The notes beneath the pieces are model-generated. The model made no database searches. It was not told the DNA's origin and saw nothing but the letters and a program-made list of their open reading frames with translations. A DNA stretch of 58,768 bases from the NCBI GenBank assembly GCA_019693395.1, contig JAAMXP010003748.1, positions 1 through 58,768 of the forward strand. Direction: 5' to 3'. Below, piece after piece: positions 23,716 through 36,141 of the stretch (position 1 is its first letter; every line of letters begins with the position of its first letter). The DNA is from Ettlia oleoabundans (Eukaryota; Chlorophyta; Chlorophyceae; Chlamydomonadales). The position numbers and the translations under genes were made by a program.

Positions 23716-25146
23716 CCTCCCGCCCCGGTACCTGCTGCGCTGTGCCTGGGCCCACTAAAGTTGTGGCACAAACTGGAAGCCGACGGCCCACTGCCTCCGC
23801 TTGCACCCCTCAACCCCGAGGGTTGGGCGGCACCTTGCCGCGGCTGGTGGGTCGCAGTTGGAGGCAGCAGGCTGCCTGCAGCGGCAACGGCAGCTGTGTG
23901 AAGCGGCCCTTGCTGCATGTCCTGGGGAGCTTACGGCTTCGGGACCCACTAGTCCTTTTTTCATACACCCTCACAAGAGACTCATTTTAAGCAAGTACCA
24001 TTCCTTTGTCATATGTTTTCAGTTGCTCCCCGCTCCCCTGTCCTCGCAAACCCTCACGCAAATCTCCATCTGCTAGCTATCCAGCGCAGCCTTTAGCTAT
24101 ATGCCGCTGCCCACTCAACCCCCCTGAGCTGTCAACCCTCACACTATGGCCATGATACACACAGCCAACCCCCGACTCAACACTCCGCTTTTCTTTTTCC
24201 GCTCTGAAGTTCAATGCACCTGTTTGTTGCTCACTTCTTGATGCAATTGGGACACGTGCAGCTGTATGCCGCCAGCCCTCTTATGGGCCTCCCCCCGCGT
24301 GCAAGCACATGCGTTTTATCCCTTTTGGCGCTGCACGCCCCCTTTTTGCTTCCTTCTGCGCTTTACTGACTTCCTGGTTTTCTTCTAGCTCTTGCTGCCG
24401 TGCCACTGCAACAGGCACCCTTAGCTCACACCCTAGCAACGTACACCGCACAACCAACTGATTTACGCGGCGGCATCAAGCGGGTGTGTTATCACCATGC
24501 CAGCCCGGGTTCCCCCGCGCCCGAGGCCCTGGCTGCCCGCCTCCTCTGCGTGCGCCGCATGCTCTTCCCTTTCACTGGGGTGGCCTGAGCTGCCACATCC
24601 CAGCTGTAACCGTTGACTCCTTCTCCAGAACCCCAAACCCGACAATGATCATGATTTTCCCAAACCCCATACTGTTGCTGTAACGTGCGGTGCGCTGTAC
24701 TTTGGAGAGCAAAGGCAGGTATTTCTTACCTTGTGGGTGCTTTGGGCAACTGCCAGATGTCAGCAAATCCCTCCCATTTGCAGTGGAAAGAGCATACAAA
24801 AGCAACCCCCCGCCTGGCGCGGCCATGTGTTGAAACAAACTCGACGCGCGGCTGCTTGCCTTACTGCATATGCATGCATGAATCGCGTACTGCCGGGGGC
24901 GTCCCGGTGGCCTTCCTCCCCCAATCCACCCGCAGCTGTCAGCATGCTTCATTGTATTGATACTTTATGTAGAACGGACAGTGCAACCTAAGAATCCCGC
25001 GACAGAGTGCGCTGTGCAAGTTTGCTATTGCTTGGACCAACAGGAGGATACCTGCTCTTGAGCCAACTTGCAAGCGCTTTTGACAGTCAATCAGATGTAA
25101 CAGAATAAGCATTCTGCGATACTACAGGCACAGCACACAATTTCCA
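23716..25146. other. Long 3' region between convergent HAC and hydrolase genes
   Basis: 1.4 kb without a convincing gene. TGTAA occurs on the plus strand at 24605-24609, 24679-24683 and 25096-25100, so the HAC 3'UTR may be about 900 bases or more. Small ORFs here have no recognisable motif. Confidence 0.5.
24605..24609 (+). terminator. Candidate TGTAA poly(A) signal of HAC
   Basis: First plus-strand TGTAA that I found after the HAC stop; a second follows at 24679-24683. Confidence 0.35.
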
Positions 25147-27386
25147 TCAACAGCTAGGTTTGGTTCCTAGCATTGCCTCTGTCGACACTGATGCTGCCTT
25201 GTGAGGCGCGGCAGCTGTACCCTCATCTTCTGATGGTCCTGCAGAAACTGCCGCACCTGCCGCACCGACAGCTGGCTCAGGTGCCGTGGCTTGTGCTGCC
25301 GCTGCTGCTTCAGCTGACTCCTGCACTTGAGGCTCGTGTGTGTCAGGGACAGACGCATGCGCGCCTCCGCCTTCTGCAGCTGCCCTGGGCTGCGCATGCA
25401 CCAGCGTCTCCAGCCAGGCGATGGCATACTCGGCTGCCAGGCTGCCGTAGGACATCCAGAAGTGGTCCGAATCCGGGAACACTCGCAGCAGCAGCTGCTT
25501 GCGTTCTGCACCTGGCAGCAATGCCGGCCCAGGAGAGCTCCCGCCTACTGCTGCTATTCTGCTGCTACCGCTGCTAGTCATGCCTCCAGCACTCACAGGC
25601 CCTGGTGCCGCACCTTCAGCTGCTGCTGCTGGTGCTACTGAGCCTGCTGAGCCTGCTGCTGCGGTTGAGTCTGCCTGTGGCTGGAAGCTGTCGTCCTGCC
25701 TGAGAAGTGCGCCGCCGTTGTCCACCACAGCCTGCCGCAGCGCCGCCTCCTTGGTGAACTGGTCCTGCAGGAACCCAGCCACCCGGGGATGAGCCAAGGG
25801 CCTCAACATACATACACAGTGGCTCAGCAGGCGGAGCTGGGAACACAGGACACCCCGAGTGACAAAAAGCAGCATCAATTCGCTGGTACAGTGTAAGCAA
25901 TTCAAAAGTAGCGTAAGGCCCAGCCACCGCAAACTTTGCACGCGTAGCTGCATCGGTCAATTATCAAGCAGCTGCTGCATTCTGCATGTCGTGCTTATGC
26001 TTGCCGTTGCCCAGAAGCTAGCCTGCCTGGCTGCTTCCTGCCCTGCAGCCATCAAGCCCCGGGCCCCGCCCGCGCGCACCCCCCCTCGCCCCGCTGCCCA
26101 CCTGGTCCCCCACAATCAGCAGTCGTGGCACGTGGCTGGCGCGGCACACCTCCCCAAAGTGCTTCTTGGTCTGCAGCACAAAGCTGAGGCCACCCAGAGG
26201 AAAGCTGACCCCCACATACGCCGCAACTGAGGGGTGCGACAGCGCGTGCGTCGCCAGGCAGCTGCCCCAGGAATACCTGCATGCAGTACATAATGGTGTG
26301 AGGCAGTACCAGCACTACATGCGGTACACGCAGACAAACAACAAGACGCTGCCAATCTGAGAATTGTGAAGCCAAGCTGCTCCTTTTGATGCAGAAGAAG
26401 AGAGTCCAGCAGCATACCAAGGATACAGGTCACATGAGTGGAGCAGCATAGAGCAGGTAGTCTATGCCTGGTCTATGCCTGTGCCTGACCACAGCGCCTC
26501 ACCCGATCACCGCCACCTGCTTGTCTGATCCCGGCAGCTGCTCCGCAGCCCACTCCACCACATCAAGGGCATCCACCATGTCCTCCTTGCCACGTACATT
26601 CATGCTGCAGGGCAAGGGGTTGAGGCAGACATCCTGGTTGTAATGGGCGGCAAAAGAAACAAGAGCAACGCCAATGAGACAGGCACAACTGAGGTGACGA
26701 TACACTCGTGGCAGGGCAGCAAAGGGGCTAAGCCAGAGAGGTCTGGCTCACAGCGGCGACCATAGCCAACCACAAACCCTTTTCCTCTGCTGGTGCTCCC
26801 ACAGGAGAGCGTGCTGTGAGGAATAAGCAGACAGGTGAGCTAAATGATGCGAGCGTGCTGCGTAAGAATGGGTTCCTTCAAGTAGGGTATCTGTGCAGGC
26901 TACATGGACAGGCCCTCGGGCGCAGCGACTCACTTGCCGGATGAGCGGCCCACCCCGCGCTGGTTGTACCGCACCACCAGGCTGAAGGCGGGGCTGGCCG
27001 CTGCTGCCCTGCAGGAACAGTTGGACAGAGGAAGAGTACAGAGCAAAGCTTTTCTTCAACTGCAACAGACTACTCGGCTGTGGGTTCTTGCAGTCTGCTG
27101 TGAGAGGGCAGCCTGGAGAAAAGCCTGCCCTGCTCAGCTTCGCAGGAAGCAGTGCACGACATGGCGGCAGCAACGGCGGTTCAGTGCCAGGTGCTGCTGG
27201 TTATTGTTGTGCATGCCTGAACAGCTCCGTCACCATGGGATCTTGCATTGAACCCCCTAGAAGGGCGTAAGGGTGCAAAATCACTGCGGCCCCGCCTCCC
27301 CGCTCAAGGTTTGTGTAAACCAAGGCGTCAAGCTTCGCGTGAGGGGTCTCGATCAGCCCTCGGCGTTGCTTCACTATTCCTTGCAT
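25147..27386 (-). CDS. Alpha/beta hydrolase (dienelactone hydrolase/KANL3-Tex30-like fold)
   Basis: Exons on the minus strand, 27386-27217, 27008-26934, 26604-26503, 26276-26102 and 25764-25147, join in phase to 379 residues. Conserved order: ILHPYALLGGSM (oxyanion-loop type strand), FSLVVRYNQRGVGRSSG, EDMVDALDVVEWA, then GYSWGS with the nucleophile Ser118, HVPRLLIVGDQDQFT with the acid (Asp173 or Asp175), and VFPDSDHFW with His275. This is a complete catalytic triad. An Ala/Gly/Ser-rich insert of about 60 residues separates the acid from the histidine, and a further Ala/Glu-rich tail of about 80 residues follows. No signal peptide is visible. Intron 1 starts with GC instead of GT. A small open segment near 26750-26815 is skipped, because joining exon 2 directly to 26604 keeps phase. 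Substrate unknown. Confidence 0.85.
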
Positions 27387-28003
27387 GCTGCCAGGGTGCC
27401 TACAAGAGCGGGGAGTTCAATGTCCGAGGTGCTTAAGACGAGTGGCTGCCGCGCATGCTGTACAATGACATAGACAGGTCCTCACGGCATTCAAGCGCGA
27501 TCAGTCCGAAATAAACGGGAAAGGCCTGCCTGCCTGCCAGGTCGGCACCGCCGTTCTGACGTGGCGGCGGTTGGGGCGTGCCTGCAGGTCACCCGCCCCG
27601 CTGCTAGTTCTAGGTGGCAGTTAGCGACATATCATTCACACCGACCACTGGAACAGACACCTGTGTGGAATAGTGCGACACAGCAAGATACATTCTGGCA
27701 CGATACTTTGGCTTCCTATCCGTTGGTTCCGTTGCCCGCACGGCATAGGCGGCTGAAAGCCGCATGACAACGGTGTATGACCACTGGATGATGATGTAAT
27801 TTGCTCTCAGTAGTTTGTTCTATGGGGTAGCCAACTGAATTGGCAGGGGGATCAACCACTATGCCACCGGCCAGTACAGGTGTCGCGGTACACGTCCTTT
27901 AAACAATATGGCGCGGCTATCCCTCAACAGGCATATCTAACTGAGGTATCCTAATATTAAAAAGTCTGTTTAACTCTGGTTTCGAGCACGCTTTGCACCT
28001 GGC
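27387..28003. other. Divergent promoter region, hydrolase/WDR18
   Basis: 617 bases between two start codons on opposite strands, so both promoters must lie here. No conserved ORF seen. The right part is AT-richer than its surroundings (27780-27980). Confidence 0.5.
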
Positions 28004-30431
28004 ATGGAGGGCCCCACGGTGTTGCTGGTGGCCTCCAGCACCGAGGGGAACATAACAGCTTGGTGAGACCGACTAGATTGCGCGGTTTGTGCCGCGCAAG
28101 CACACATGCATGGTCGCCGGCTTTCAGTGCCCAGCATTTCACGCCCTCATTGGCTGCAATCACAGTCTCTTGCTTTGCCAACTAAGGAGAAAGGCCGCGC
28201 TTGATTGATGGAGCCCGCCACCCACCTGCTGCCACTGCCGCCACTGCCGCTCGCAGGGATGTGCACACTGGCACCGCACTGACGTCCTTCAAGGCCAACG
28301 CCTGCCCCCCCAATGGCCTCTCTCTGCTGGGCCGGGACTACCTCGTGGCAGCACAGCTGGGGCGTGGCGGCGGGCTGCATTTCTGGGCGTGGCAGAAGGA
28401 CCAGCTGCACCAGCGGTGCTTTGCTCCGGAGCAGCTCACAGCAGTGGCAGCAACACCAGACGGCGCCTTCTGTGCCGCGGGGGGCGCATCAGGGGCGGCT
28501 TTTATGTGGGAAACCTCCAGCGGTCGTCTGTTGAAGACGTGGCCCGCTCATTACAAGGTGTGGCTCTGGCTTGCAGCAGCCTGTCAGGGTCATCATGATG
28601 CATAAGCCTGCTGGGTGCTGGTAGCTAAGCAGTTGTGGTTACTCATTCTGGAGAGATTGCGGTACAGCACAAGCCTGGTCAGCTGCCGTAACTTGCACAT
28701 GCATGCCATGCTGTGATGCACTCCTTCATGCAGGCCATCACTTGTCTGGCTTTTAGCGACTGTGGCGCCGTTCTGATCACAGGCGGGGAGGACACGATTG
28801 TGAATGCCTGGCTGGTGGCTGACGTTCTGGATGCAACCGCGGGGCAACAGCTGCAGGTGGGCGATTGTGCCTCAACAGGGGAGCGGCTTCGCAGTAGTGT
28901 GGTGGGGATGCGGTGTAACAGAGCACTGTTTGTGTGCAGTTGAGGCAGCTGTGAGTAGGGTTGAGGACAGTGGGTGACGGGGGCGCGCACAGTGGTTCTG
29001 CTGGCAACACTTTCGCAGCAATGAACGCTTCCGCCCTGGCATTGCACACCGTTCCCGCAACAAATTGCGCCTTTGCCAGCCACACCGGCGAGCACCAGGT
29101 AACACATGCTGGGCATGCCAGCGTGCCTCACAGCACTTCCCTGGCTGCATCACTGTGTCGCTGCAGATGGGCGGCCCGCTGCTGCAGCCCCTCCACTCCT
29201 GGAGCGACCACACCCTGCCCGTGACCTGCCTGGCGGTGGGTGCTGGTGGCGGCGGCGCTGTCGTGGCCTCTGGCAGCCTCGACCGCTCCATTAAGCTGCG
29301 CAGCCTAGCGGCATCAGCAAGCGGTGGCGGTGCGCCGCTGCGTAGCGTGGCGCTGCCTGCGACTGTTCACAGCCTGGCACTTGAACCTGGTGAGCACGCC
29401 CTCTATGCCGGTTGCAGCAGTGGCGCAATCTACGAGATATCTTTGGTGGGACAGGCTGCAGCAGCTGCATCCCAGCAGCACGCTGTTACAGGCGGCGGCC
29501 TCACAGCAGCAGCAGCAGCGGCAGCAGCATCTGGCGCGTCACCGCACCCTGTTTTAGAAGGCCACAGCCGAGCCGTCACATGCCTGAGCTTCACTCCAGA
29601 TGCATCAATGCTTGTATCTGGGTCTGAGGATCAGTGTGTGCGGGTGTGGGACCTGCGCAGCCGCCAGCCGGTGCGGTTGCTGCAGAACCCAGCCAAGGGG
29701 CCCGTCACCGCGCTGCTGGTGCTCACACAGCCGCCCTTCATGCAGGTGGGTGGTGGGTGAGAGCGGTGCGTGTGCTGGTGCATGTTGAAGCATCATTGGC
29801 TTTGATGCTGCTGCTTGCAAACCTTAGGAAGCTCACTGTGAGCGTCGATAGGAGCGAACCTCAATAGGACGCCGTGCAAGTGCTTGCTGAAGCCAGCCGC
29901 TACTGCCTGACTTCCTGCGCGCACCCCACGCATGCTCACCATCTCTATGATCCCTACAACCTGCCACAGATTGGCGGCAGCCATTTGGCCTCCAGTAGCA
30001 GCCAAAGCGGCAAGCGTGGGCCGAAGCGGACGCAGCCCTTGGCGCCATTCTGCAAATATCCAAACGCCCCAGGCACCCTCAAACCTTGGGAAGGCAGGTT
30101 GGTGGTACTTGATGGCTCTGCGGCAGCTGGAGACCACACCTCAGCAGACTGGCAGCAGGTTGCAGCTTCGGCAGTCAGCGGTGAAGTCACGTATACTACG
30201 GCAGCAGTTGCGGATGGTGCCACGCTTGCAGGTGTGCCGGCGGCGCATGCAGGGGCTGGAGCAGCTGCAGTATTAGCAGCAGGAGGTGCTGATGTGGCGG
30301 CGCTGCAGGAGGAGAACCAGCGGCTGCGGGAGCAGCTGGGGCGGGCGGTGGCGGCTGCGGAGCAGTGGGGCCGGCTCAACACCCAGCTGCAGCAGTTGTG
30401 CACTGAGCGGCTGCTAGAAAATGGACACTGA
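28004..30431 (+). CDS. WDR18: WDR18/Ipi3-like WD40 protein (60S ribosome maturation)
   Basis: Exons 28004-28062, 28257-28557, 28734-28856, 29167-29745 and 29970-30431 join in phase to 507 residues. The N-terminus (VLLVASSTEGNITAW, then DVHTGTALTSFK) and CLAFSDCGAVLITGGEDTIV, SWSDHTLPVTCLAV, GSLDRSIKLR and CLSFTPDASMLVSGSEDQ are WD40 blades arranged as in WDR18/Ipi3. That protein is a subunit of the Rix1 (PELP1-TEX10-WDR18) complex, which acts in the nucleolus and nucleoplasm on pre-60S particles. The C-terminal part (about 465-500) has the heptad-rich helix ALQEENQRLREQLGRAV, matching the C-terminal helix of this family. Between blades there are Ala-rich runs coded by GCAGCA repeats. TGTAA at 30476-30480 follows the stop by about 45 bases. 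An open segment at 28961-29097 is not needed by any blade and is left as intron. Confidence 0.88.
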
Positions 30432-30475
30432 GTATGCTGTGCTGGGTTACACGCTCTCAAATGCCATGCGGCTTG

Positions 30476-30480
30476 TGTAA
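30476..30480 (+). terminator. TGTAA poly(A) signal of WDR18
   Basis: TGTAA 45 bases after the stop codon at 30429-30431. Confidence 0.55.
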
Positions 30481-30661
30481 CGCAAAGTGAAGGCAGAGGC
30501 CCGTTGACACTCCAGGTGCACTACATCCCCATGCATGGCGAGCACGCCCCGCTTTGACGCCCAGCAGCGCCACCAGGGCTGGGCCGCCTTGCGGTGTTGA
30601 ATGGTAGGCATGCAGAGCGTGCAGTTCGTCGTTATTCCGCGCGTTTGTTCAGCGTCGAGCG

Positions 30662-31881
30662 ATGGTGGAGGGAGAGTGGCAGACGGCAACAAGCCGGCGG
30701 AGGCGCAAGGGAGGCGCGGCTGCTACAGGTGATAGAAGGCGGGGTATTGTGAAGTTTGACTGGCACTGGCTTTAAGACGCGCCGACAACATGTTCGCTTG
30801 CCCTGTTCTTGCAGCTTTTGTCGAGCGCCATGCCGCTCGTCCTCCGACACCAAGCAAGTTCAAGTGTGCGCAACCGCCCACGCAGCGGCAGGTGCACCGG
30901 TGGTGCAGCCTTGTGAATGATGCCGCTCGCGAACTTCAGGCGGCGCCCTTTTGGCGGCACCTCACAGCGCAGCTAGGAAGTTTGCCGCCCCACTGCGCGC
31001 TTACCAAGCTGCAGCATATGGTGGTGTATGGCCTTGGCTCCCTGGAGCAGGCTGGGGCCGTACACATCCGCTTCCAGCTAGCGGCAGCTAAGCTGCTGGC
31101 GGTAATGCTGCCGCTATGTTCGGAGGCCCAAGCCTATGATCCAGTGTTCACGCCGCTCGACCACGCTACACTAGCACATTGCAGCATAAAGGTGGGTACG
31201 GGAGGAAGGAGAAGCACAGGAGACAACGCACGAGTACTGGTTGCTGCTGCATTGTGTGGCACGTGCTGCCATGCGCAAGCAGCACCCGCATGCATTTTCT
31301 GCGCAGGTGTAGGCCCGCCGCTCCCTCTCCCCATGTCGCTTTACCAAGGCTTCTTTCTACCTCATGCTACACCTCTTTGTGTGCAGGTGCTGCCACACGA
31401 CGAGGGCGGCCGGCGGGTAGTTGCCACGCCCACTCTGTTCTTCATGCCTCATTGCGAGGTGGATCTGACTGATGCGCTGCTGGCTGCCAACCTGGAGGCA
31501 GGCACGCTACACAATGTGGTGGTGCTGGGCAACCGCTTCAGCGGTTATCAGGTAAGGTGTCCGCTGTTACACGGCAGTCGACAGCAGCAGCAACACAAGC
31601 AGCACCACCAGCGGCGGCGGCACCAGCATGAGCAGCAGCAGCAGCAGCATCGATTGCAACAGCATGAGATCGACACAATGGCGCCTGCCACTGCCCCGTC
31701 CGCCACCATGCTGCGGTTGTGCGAGTGCAGTGCGGCACAAGAGCTGCCCGTGCAGGAATGCGGGTTTCCTGTCGCCTCTGCATTCAATGATCTTGGTCTG
31801 CACTGGTTCCCGCCTGACTGGCAACAGAGGTTGAGCAAAGCCAATGACAGTCTCGCCACCGGGGGCACCGCTGTAAGCTGA
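30662..31881 (+). CDS. SRR1: SRR1-like protein with a Gln/His insert
   Basis: Exons 30662-30728, 30815-31191 and 31387-31881 join in phase to 312 residues. Family blocks: an N-terminal GEWQT followed by SRRRRKG (plant SRR1 proteins start with a similar EWT...RR segment), VVYGLGSLEQAG (about 93-103), YDPVFTPLD, PTLFFMPHCEVDLTDALLAAN, VVVLGNRFSGYQ and near the end AFNDLGLHWFP. SRR1 of Arabidopsis acts in phytochrome signalling and the circadian clock; homologues are widespread in eukaryotes and their biochemistry is unclear. About 75 residues separate GNRFSGYQ from the last block, including a Gln/His/Arg-rich stretch of about 40 coded by CAG/CAC repeats. A splice donor-like GTAAGG lies at the start of the insert, so part of it could be an intron, but the frame is open throughout. 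Confidence 0.85.
31581..31668 (+). repeat. CAG/CAC repeat coding a Gln/His-rich insert in SRR1
   Basis: Imperfect CAG, CAC and CGG triplets in frame with the SRR1-like protein. Confidence 0.8.
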
Positions 31882-32369
31882 GCTGTTATGGCAACAGGCT
31901 CGTCAACCATAAGTTACAGGCGCAGTTTTGTTCAGGTCAGGAAAGGCCCATATTGCAATAGAAAGCAGGAAAAAATGTCAACGGGTGAACTTACAAGGGT
32001 GATAGCGGAGCTTTTCTAGTAGGAATGTCACGTACACCTATCATACAGCACCAGCAACGATCTTCGGCTGGCGGGCTGTGTCAGTGGGGACTAATGTGCC
32101 ATATATAGCAGGGTGGCATGCCACATCTAGCACAAACTCATTGCTGCTGCGGTTCACAGCTGGGCTGGTTGAGGCAATGCTGCATCCATAAGGAAGAACG
32201 CTACAGTGCCAACAGGTGGCGGTGCAGTTGCTGCCCAGCTCTTCCTCACCTTTCTTCTAGGAATGCGCTGCAGGTGCACGGCTGCCCCTGCCCGAGATAC
32301 GCATCGAGCATTTGCAGAGCCAGCTTGGTAACTAGTGTGTGTGGCCTACTGGTCCTGGCAACTGGCTGG
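31882..32369. other. Convergent 3' flanks of SRR1 and phosphatase genes
   Basis: 488 bases between two stop codons facing each other. TTACA at 31914-31918 and 31991-31995 (TGTAA on the minus strand) could serve the phosphatase transcript. No other feature seen. Confidence 0.45.
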
Positions 32370-34832
32370 CTATTGAGCGGGCATGCTGCGGCCTGAGAAG
32401 TAGTTGAGCATGCGAGCCATGGAAGAGGCAGACCGCTCTGGGCCGCTCTCTGTGCCCGGCACTGCCACCTGTGAGCGCAGGAATATGGCTGTTATAACTG
32501 GAGTTCTGTGAGGGCCAGATATAACATGCAGCACAACCGCAATGCATGGCATCCGGGATCAGGGAGGGGCAAGGAGTGCTGACAGAACAGACTGACGCAG
32601 TCACCCAACTGCATCCCTTGGCGGGCGTGCATGTACCTCCACTGGCTCTGTGGCCATGCTCCGCCACCTACCGTAACTTTGCTAGGCCGCATGTCAAGCG
32701 CCTCAATCACATCCTCTCCATACATCATGCTGCTGCCCAGCGCAGGGGTGCTGGAGGCGGAGGCATGCAGGTTGATGACGGGCTTGCCGCTAATGGCACC
32801 TGGCTTCCCGCCCGCTTCCATCTGCTGCTGTTGCTGCACATACTGCTGAAGGTAGCTGTTGCCATACTCTGGCAAGGACGACTCGGAGCATGCATTTGCT
32901 GCCTGGCTGTTGCTGCTGCCGTTGCTCGCCCTACGCATAGCTGCCAGCTTGCTTTGCCCTTTGTCAAACACGCTCTGCAGCCAGTCAAGGCGCTGGCTAC
33001 CACCTGGCATAGGCGCGTCGCCTGCCTCTGCCTCGTTGGCATGAAGGCTGGTAGCTCGAAGCACAGCAGTAATGTCCACCTCTGCATGTGCTACGCCTGT
33101 TGTGGCGCGGGCAGCTCCGCTGCTGCTGTTACCGGTCTGCTTGGCACGGATAGCATCCTTGCGTTGCTGGTTCATGGGTACTGAGGGCAGCTGCTGTGCA
33201 GCTTCCACCTCCATCTCCCCTGCTGCTTTCGACCGACTAGCAGAAGCGACTCCGCTGCTGCTCCCCATAGGCTTGGCCCGCACAGGTGAGGGTGGAGTGG
33301 AGGAGGGGCGCAGGATGGTATCATCCAGAACTATAGAGGGGTCCCGGGTGTAGCTCACGCCACGCAGGCTGGGCGGGTCGAGGAGCAGGCGCTTGACCTG
33401 TGGGTGGTCACAGTGGAAAGCATGGGACAACCATTGTTGGGTGGCCAACCTGTGCTAGGAGCATGCTACACAAATGAACTAGCACCCAAAATTCAGCATT
33501 TAACACCCTTCCACATCTACTAATGTGTGTATTGCACAAACGAGCACAGCTGCAATCTTAGCCCACACACTGCTTGCATGAACCCAGCCCCCCTTGCTGC
33601 TCAACACACCTGCGCCACCTGTGGCGTGGTCTGAGGTGAGCGCACGCCCTGCGGGAATCTGCGTGAGTCGTGGAAGGCCTGGGTGAAGCGCAGGGCGGAA
33701 GCGCAGGTCAGCCCGTATAGGCGTCCCAGCATCACAGCCACCAGCGTGCCTGTGCGGCCATGCCCACCCCAGCTGCAGGGGTTAGGGGAGGGCAGAGGCA
33801 ACAATATGCACAGTTTTCAGGGTGGGGAAGTCTGCAGATACGTCAGAGACTGTTGCAGAATCTTCCACGCGGTTCAGCTCCAAGCTGCAACACAACGTGA
33901 TACACAGTCAATGTGGCACATCATATGTACTTGCATGTGTAGTACTGGAATAGCAGCTGCAATAGCAGCACCCAAAACTCTCTATCAAGCCCAGCCAGCC
34001 AGCCCACCCACCAATGTATGTACAGCCTCTCTCCACGCAACAAGCGCACACAGCAGTCATCAGCCAGACGGGACAATGCCACATCGGTGGTCACGCTGCC
34101 GTCAATGATGGGGAGGTGCAGGAAGTCAAGCTTGTCCTGGATGGAGGGAAACACAACAGGTCAGGGCTCAACGCGGATAGGGTAAGAACCCAACACGCAC
34201 AAGCACGCGTGCCAGGCAAAGGCTAGCACCCACGAAATTGCTTAGACCTCACAGGATCCTCTCATCCAAACAACTCCTAAGCACCCACCAGGCATCCAAG
34301 CACCCACCTGCTTGATGCGGTGGCTGCCGCTCTCGCGTGCACGGATGAGGATCTGTTGTGCATCCTTGATGTATGGCCGCAGACCTTGGCCAGCCCGCCA
34401 TGCCCCCTCAGGCGTGTGCAAGCTGCAGAGTATGGCGCCATCAGTGGTGGAGTCCTCCCGGCCAGGAGCCATGTTGCTCCGCTACATGCACAACCCCTTC
34501 CAACTTGCCTGAACTCCGCTTGCAGGCAGACAAAGGTGTTAACTCCCAACTCCAGAAGGGTGGTGAGGATGCGGTCTGTCTCTGCGTCATCCAGGCTGGC
34601 GGGGTAAGCGCCTGAAGCAGACAGATGCAGACGTTGGAGCCTGCAATGGCGGTGCAACAGCAATGGGGATGTGGGTGCTGGCATTTTACAGTGGTGTCCA
34701 TACATCACCTGCCAACAGCCGACTCTTGATGACCCAGTTGCTCCAGGGCGTAGGTCCCTTGAAATCGGGGCATGGGATTGTCGGCAGCGCAGGCAGGCCA
34801 TAGCTCGGCGCCGGCGGGGTGGGTGGAGCCAT
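32370..34832 (-). CDS. Plant-type protein tyrosine/dual-specificity phosphatase with disordered tail
   Basis: Exons on the minus strand, 34832-34709, 34611-34509, 34422-34308, 34136-34012, 33772-33610, 33397-32672 and 32468-32370, join in phase to 484 residues. The PTP loop is CWGGHGRTG, with Cys156 split across the exon 4/5 junction. The general-acid region is FLHLPIIDGSVTTD. Upstream are WSNWVIKSRLLAGAYP and TFVCLQAEFSLHTPEGAWR; downstream is TQAFHDSRRFPQGVRSPQT. The same arrangement occurs in small plant CxGGxGRTG phosphatases. The substrate is not known to me. After residue 210 a Ser/Ala/Gln-rich tail of about 270 residues has no domain I recognise. Intron 2 begins GCAAGT, a textbook GC-type donor. 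The gene is divergent from the metallophosphoesterase. Confidence 0.88.
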
Positions 34833-36141
34833 ATTGCGGGCGGCGCTGACTGCGCGCCTCCAAGGCGCTTTTCTGGCGCCCGCAAGGCCGCAACAACTCG
34901 GTCAGGCGAGCTGGCGATACAAGGGCCTCACAGTCCCCGGCCCACCAACAGCGCCAAGCGCGCACAACTGGCGGCCAACCTTCAACCGACAACCAAAAAC
35001 AGAGTAAGGGTCAACTTGGAGAAGTTGCGAGACCGCGAATGAGCGGCGATGGCGATGCCGCCCCCAGAGGTTGGCCGCCGACAGGGCACAGCATGGGGCG
35101 GCAGCTGCTGGGAAACCCGGACCCAGGCTGTTCCTGCTGCATTCAGCCTACCCTTTGAGCTGATGCGACCAACCGTCTTCTGCCGTCGCTCAGGTCAGGT
35201 TTAAGCAACCTGCCCTGGCAACATGTGGCTGTTGTTGAGGGGCTAGTTGCTGGAGGTCACCGGCGGCGGTAATACGCTGCCTCGTTGCATGCCCCCCTGC
35301 CCCTGGGCTGCAAGAGGCGCCAGCGCTGACCAAGTTCTATTCTACTTCTTTAACGTGAAACACAACCCTGTAGATTTAAAATATGGTTAGCCCTATGTGA
35401 CGTCCTCCTGTCTGCGACTCCCCCGCCGCATACCCTGCAGTGCGAAGAGCGTTAATAAGCTGCGCAGGCGCTCATGCCTGCCAATAGTAAGAGTTACCTG
35501 GTGAATTTTTCGAGCTACGTAAGTTCAATCACTTTCGTAAGTGTTACCCGGGAGAAAGGTGTTCATCCACGAAAAGGCTTGACCTTGGCATCACCGTTGC
35601 GAGCAAGAGCCCATTGTGGCAGCTTTGCCTGTACCCAGAGACTGTCACTGTCGTTTGGGGTATGGTTGACTCGTGATCAGTCTGCTTAAAAGCAGTAATC
35701 TTGTTCCTGCGAGAAGTTGCTGCGGCTGCATGCAAAGGCAGCCCCGGCGCCGGCGCCCGCGCCCAACAGCCCCAGTTGAGCTGGCGCCGGCCCACGCAGA
35801 GCGGGGAACAAACGCATGCCAGACTTGAACTTTGCTTCTGACCAGGCCAGTGTGATTGTCTGTGCTGTACCGAGCCTTGCGTAAGTTAAACCCTGTCTCT
35901 TGCAGAGACCGACCATTCGCCTCCGACCCGCCTCTAGGAGTCCGGCCAGTGTGACGCACTCACTTTGGATCAGAAGCGCAAAATCATTATTGGCCGGTCT
36001 TACTGCCAGCGACGGGGCACCCAGCGGGCAACGGGCGTAGACGGGCGGTGGCAGCTGCGGCACAAGTTGTTCAAAGCGAAACAGCGGCACATTGTAGCAG
36101 TCTCCTCCAGCACTAATCCTTTCCAACCCGTGTTGGCAGCC
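34833..36141. other. Divergent intergenic region, phosphatase/metallophosphoesterase
   Basis: 1.3 kb with both promoters. A 161-codon minus-strand ORF at 35686-36171 has no family motif and overlaps the start of the metallophosphoesterase; I do not call it. No RNA gene or repeat is apparent. Confidence 0.5.

Noticed and set aside
26750..26815. Possible extra exon of the hydrolase
   Set aside because: Every donor-acceptor choice that includes it needs a poor donor. Skipping it keeps phase and the family spacing between RSSG and the ED motif.
28961..29097. Open segment between WDR18 exons
   Set aside because: No donor-acceptor pair is needed here; the blades on both sides join directly in phase.
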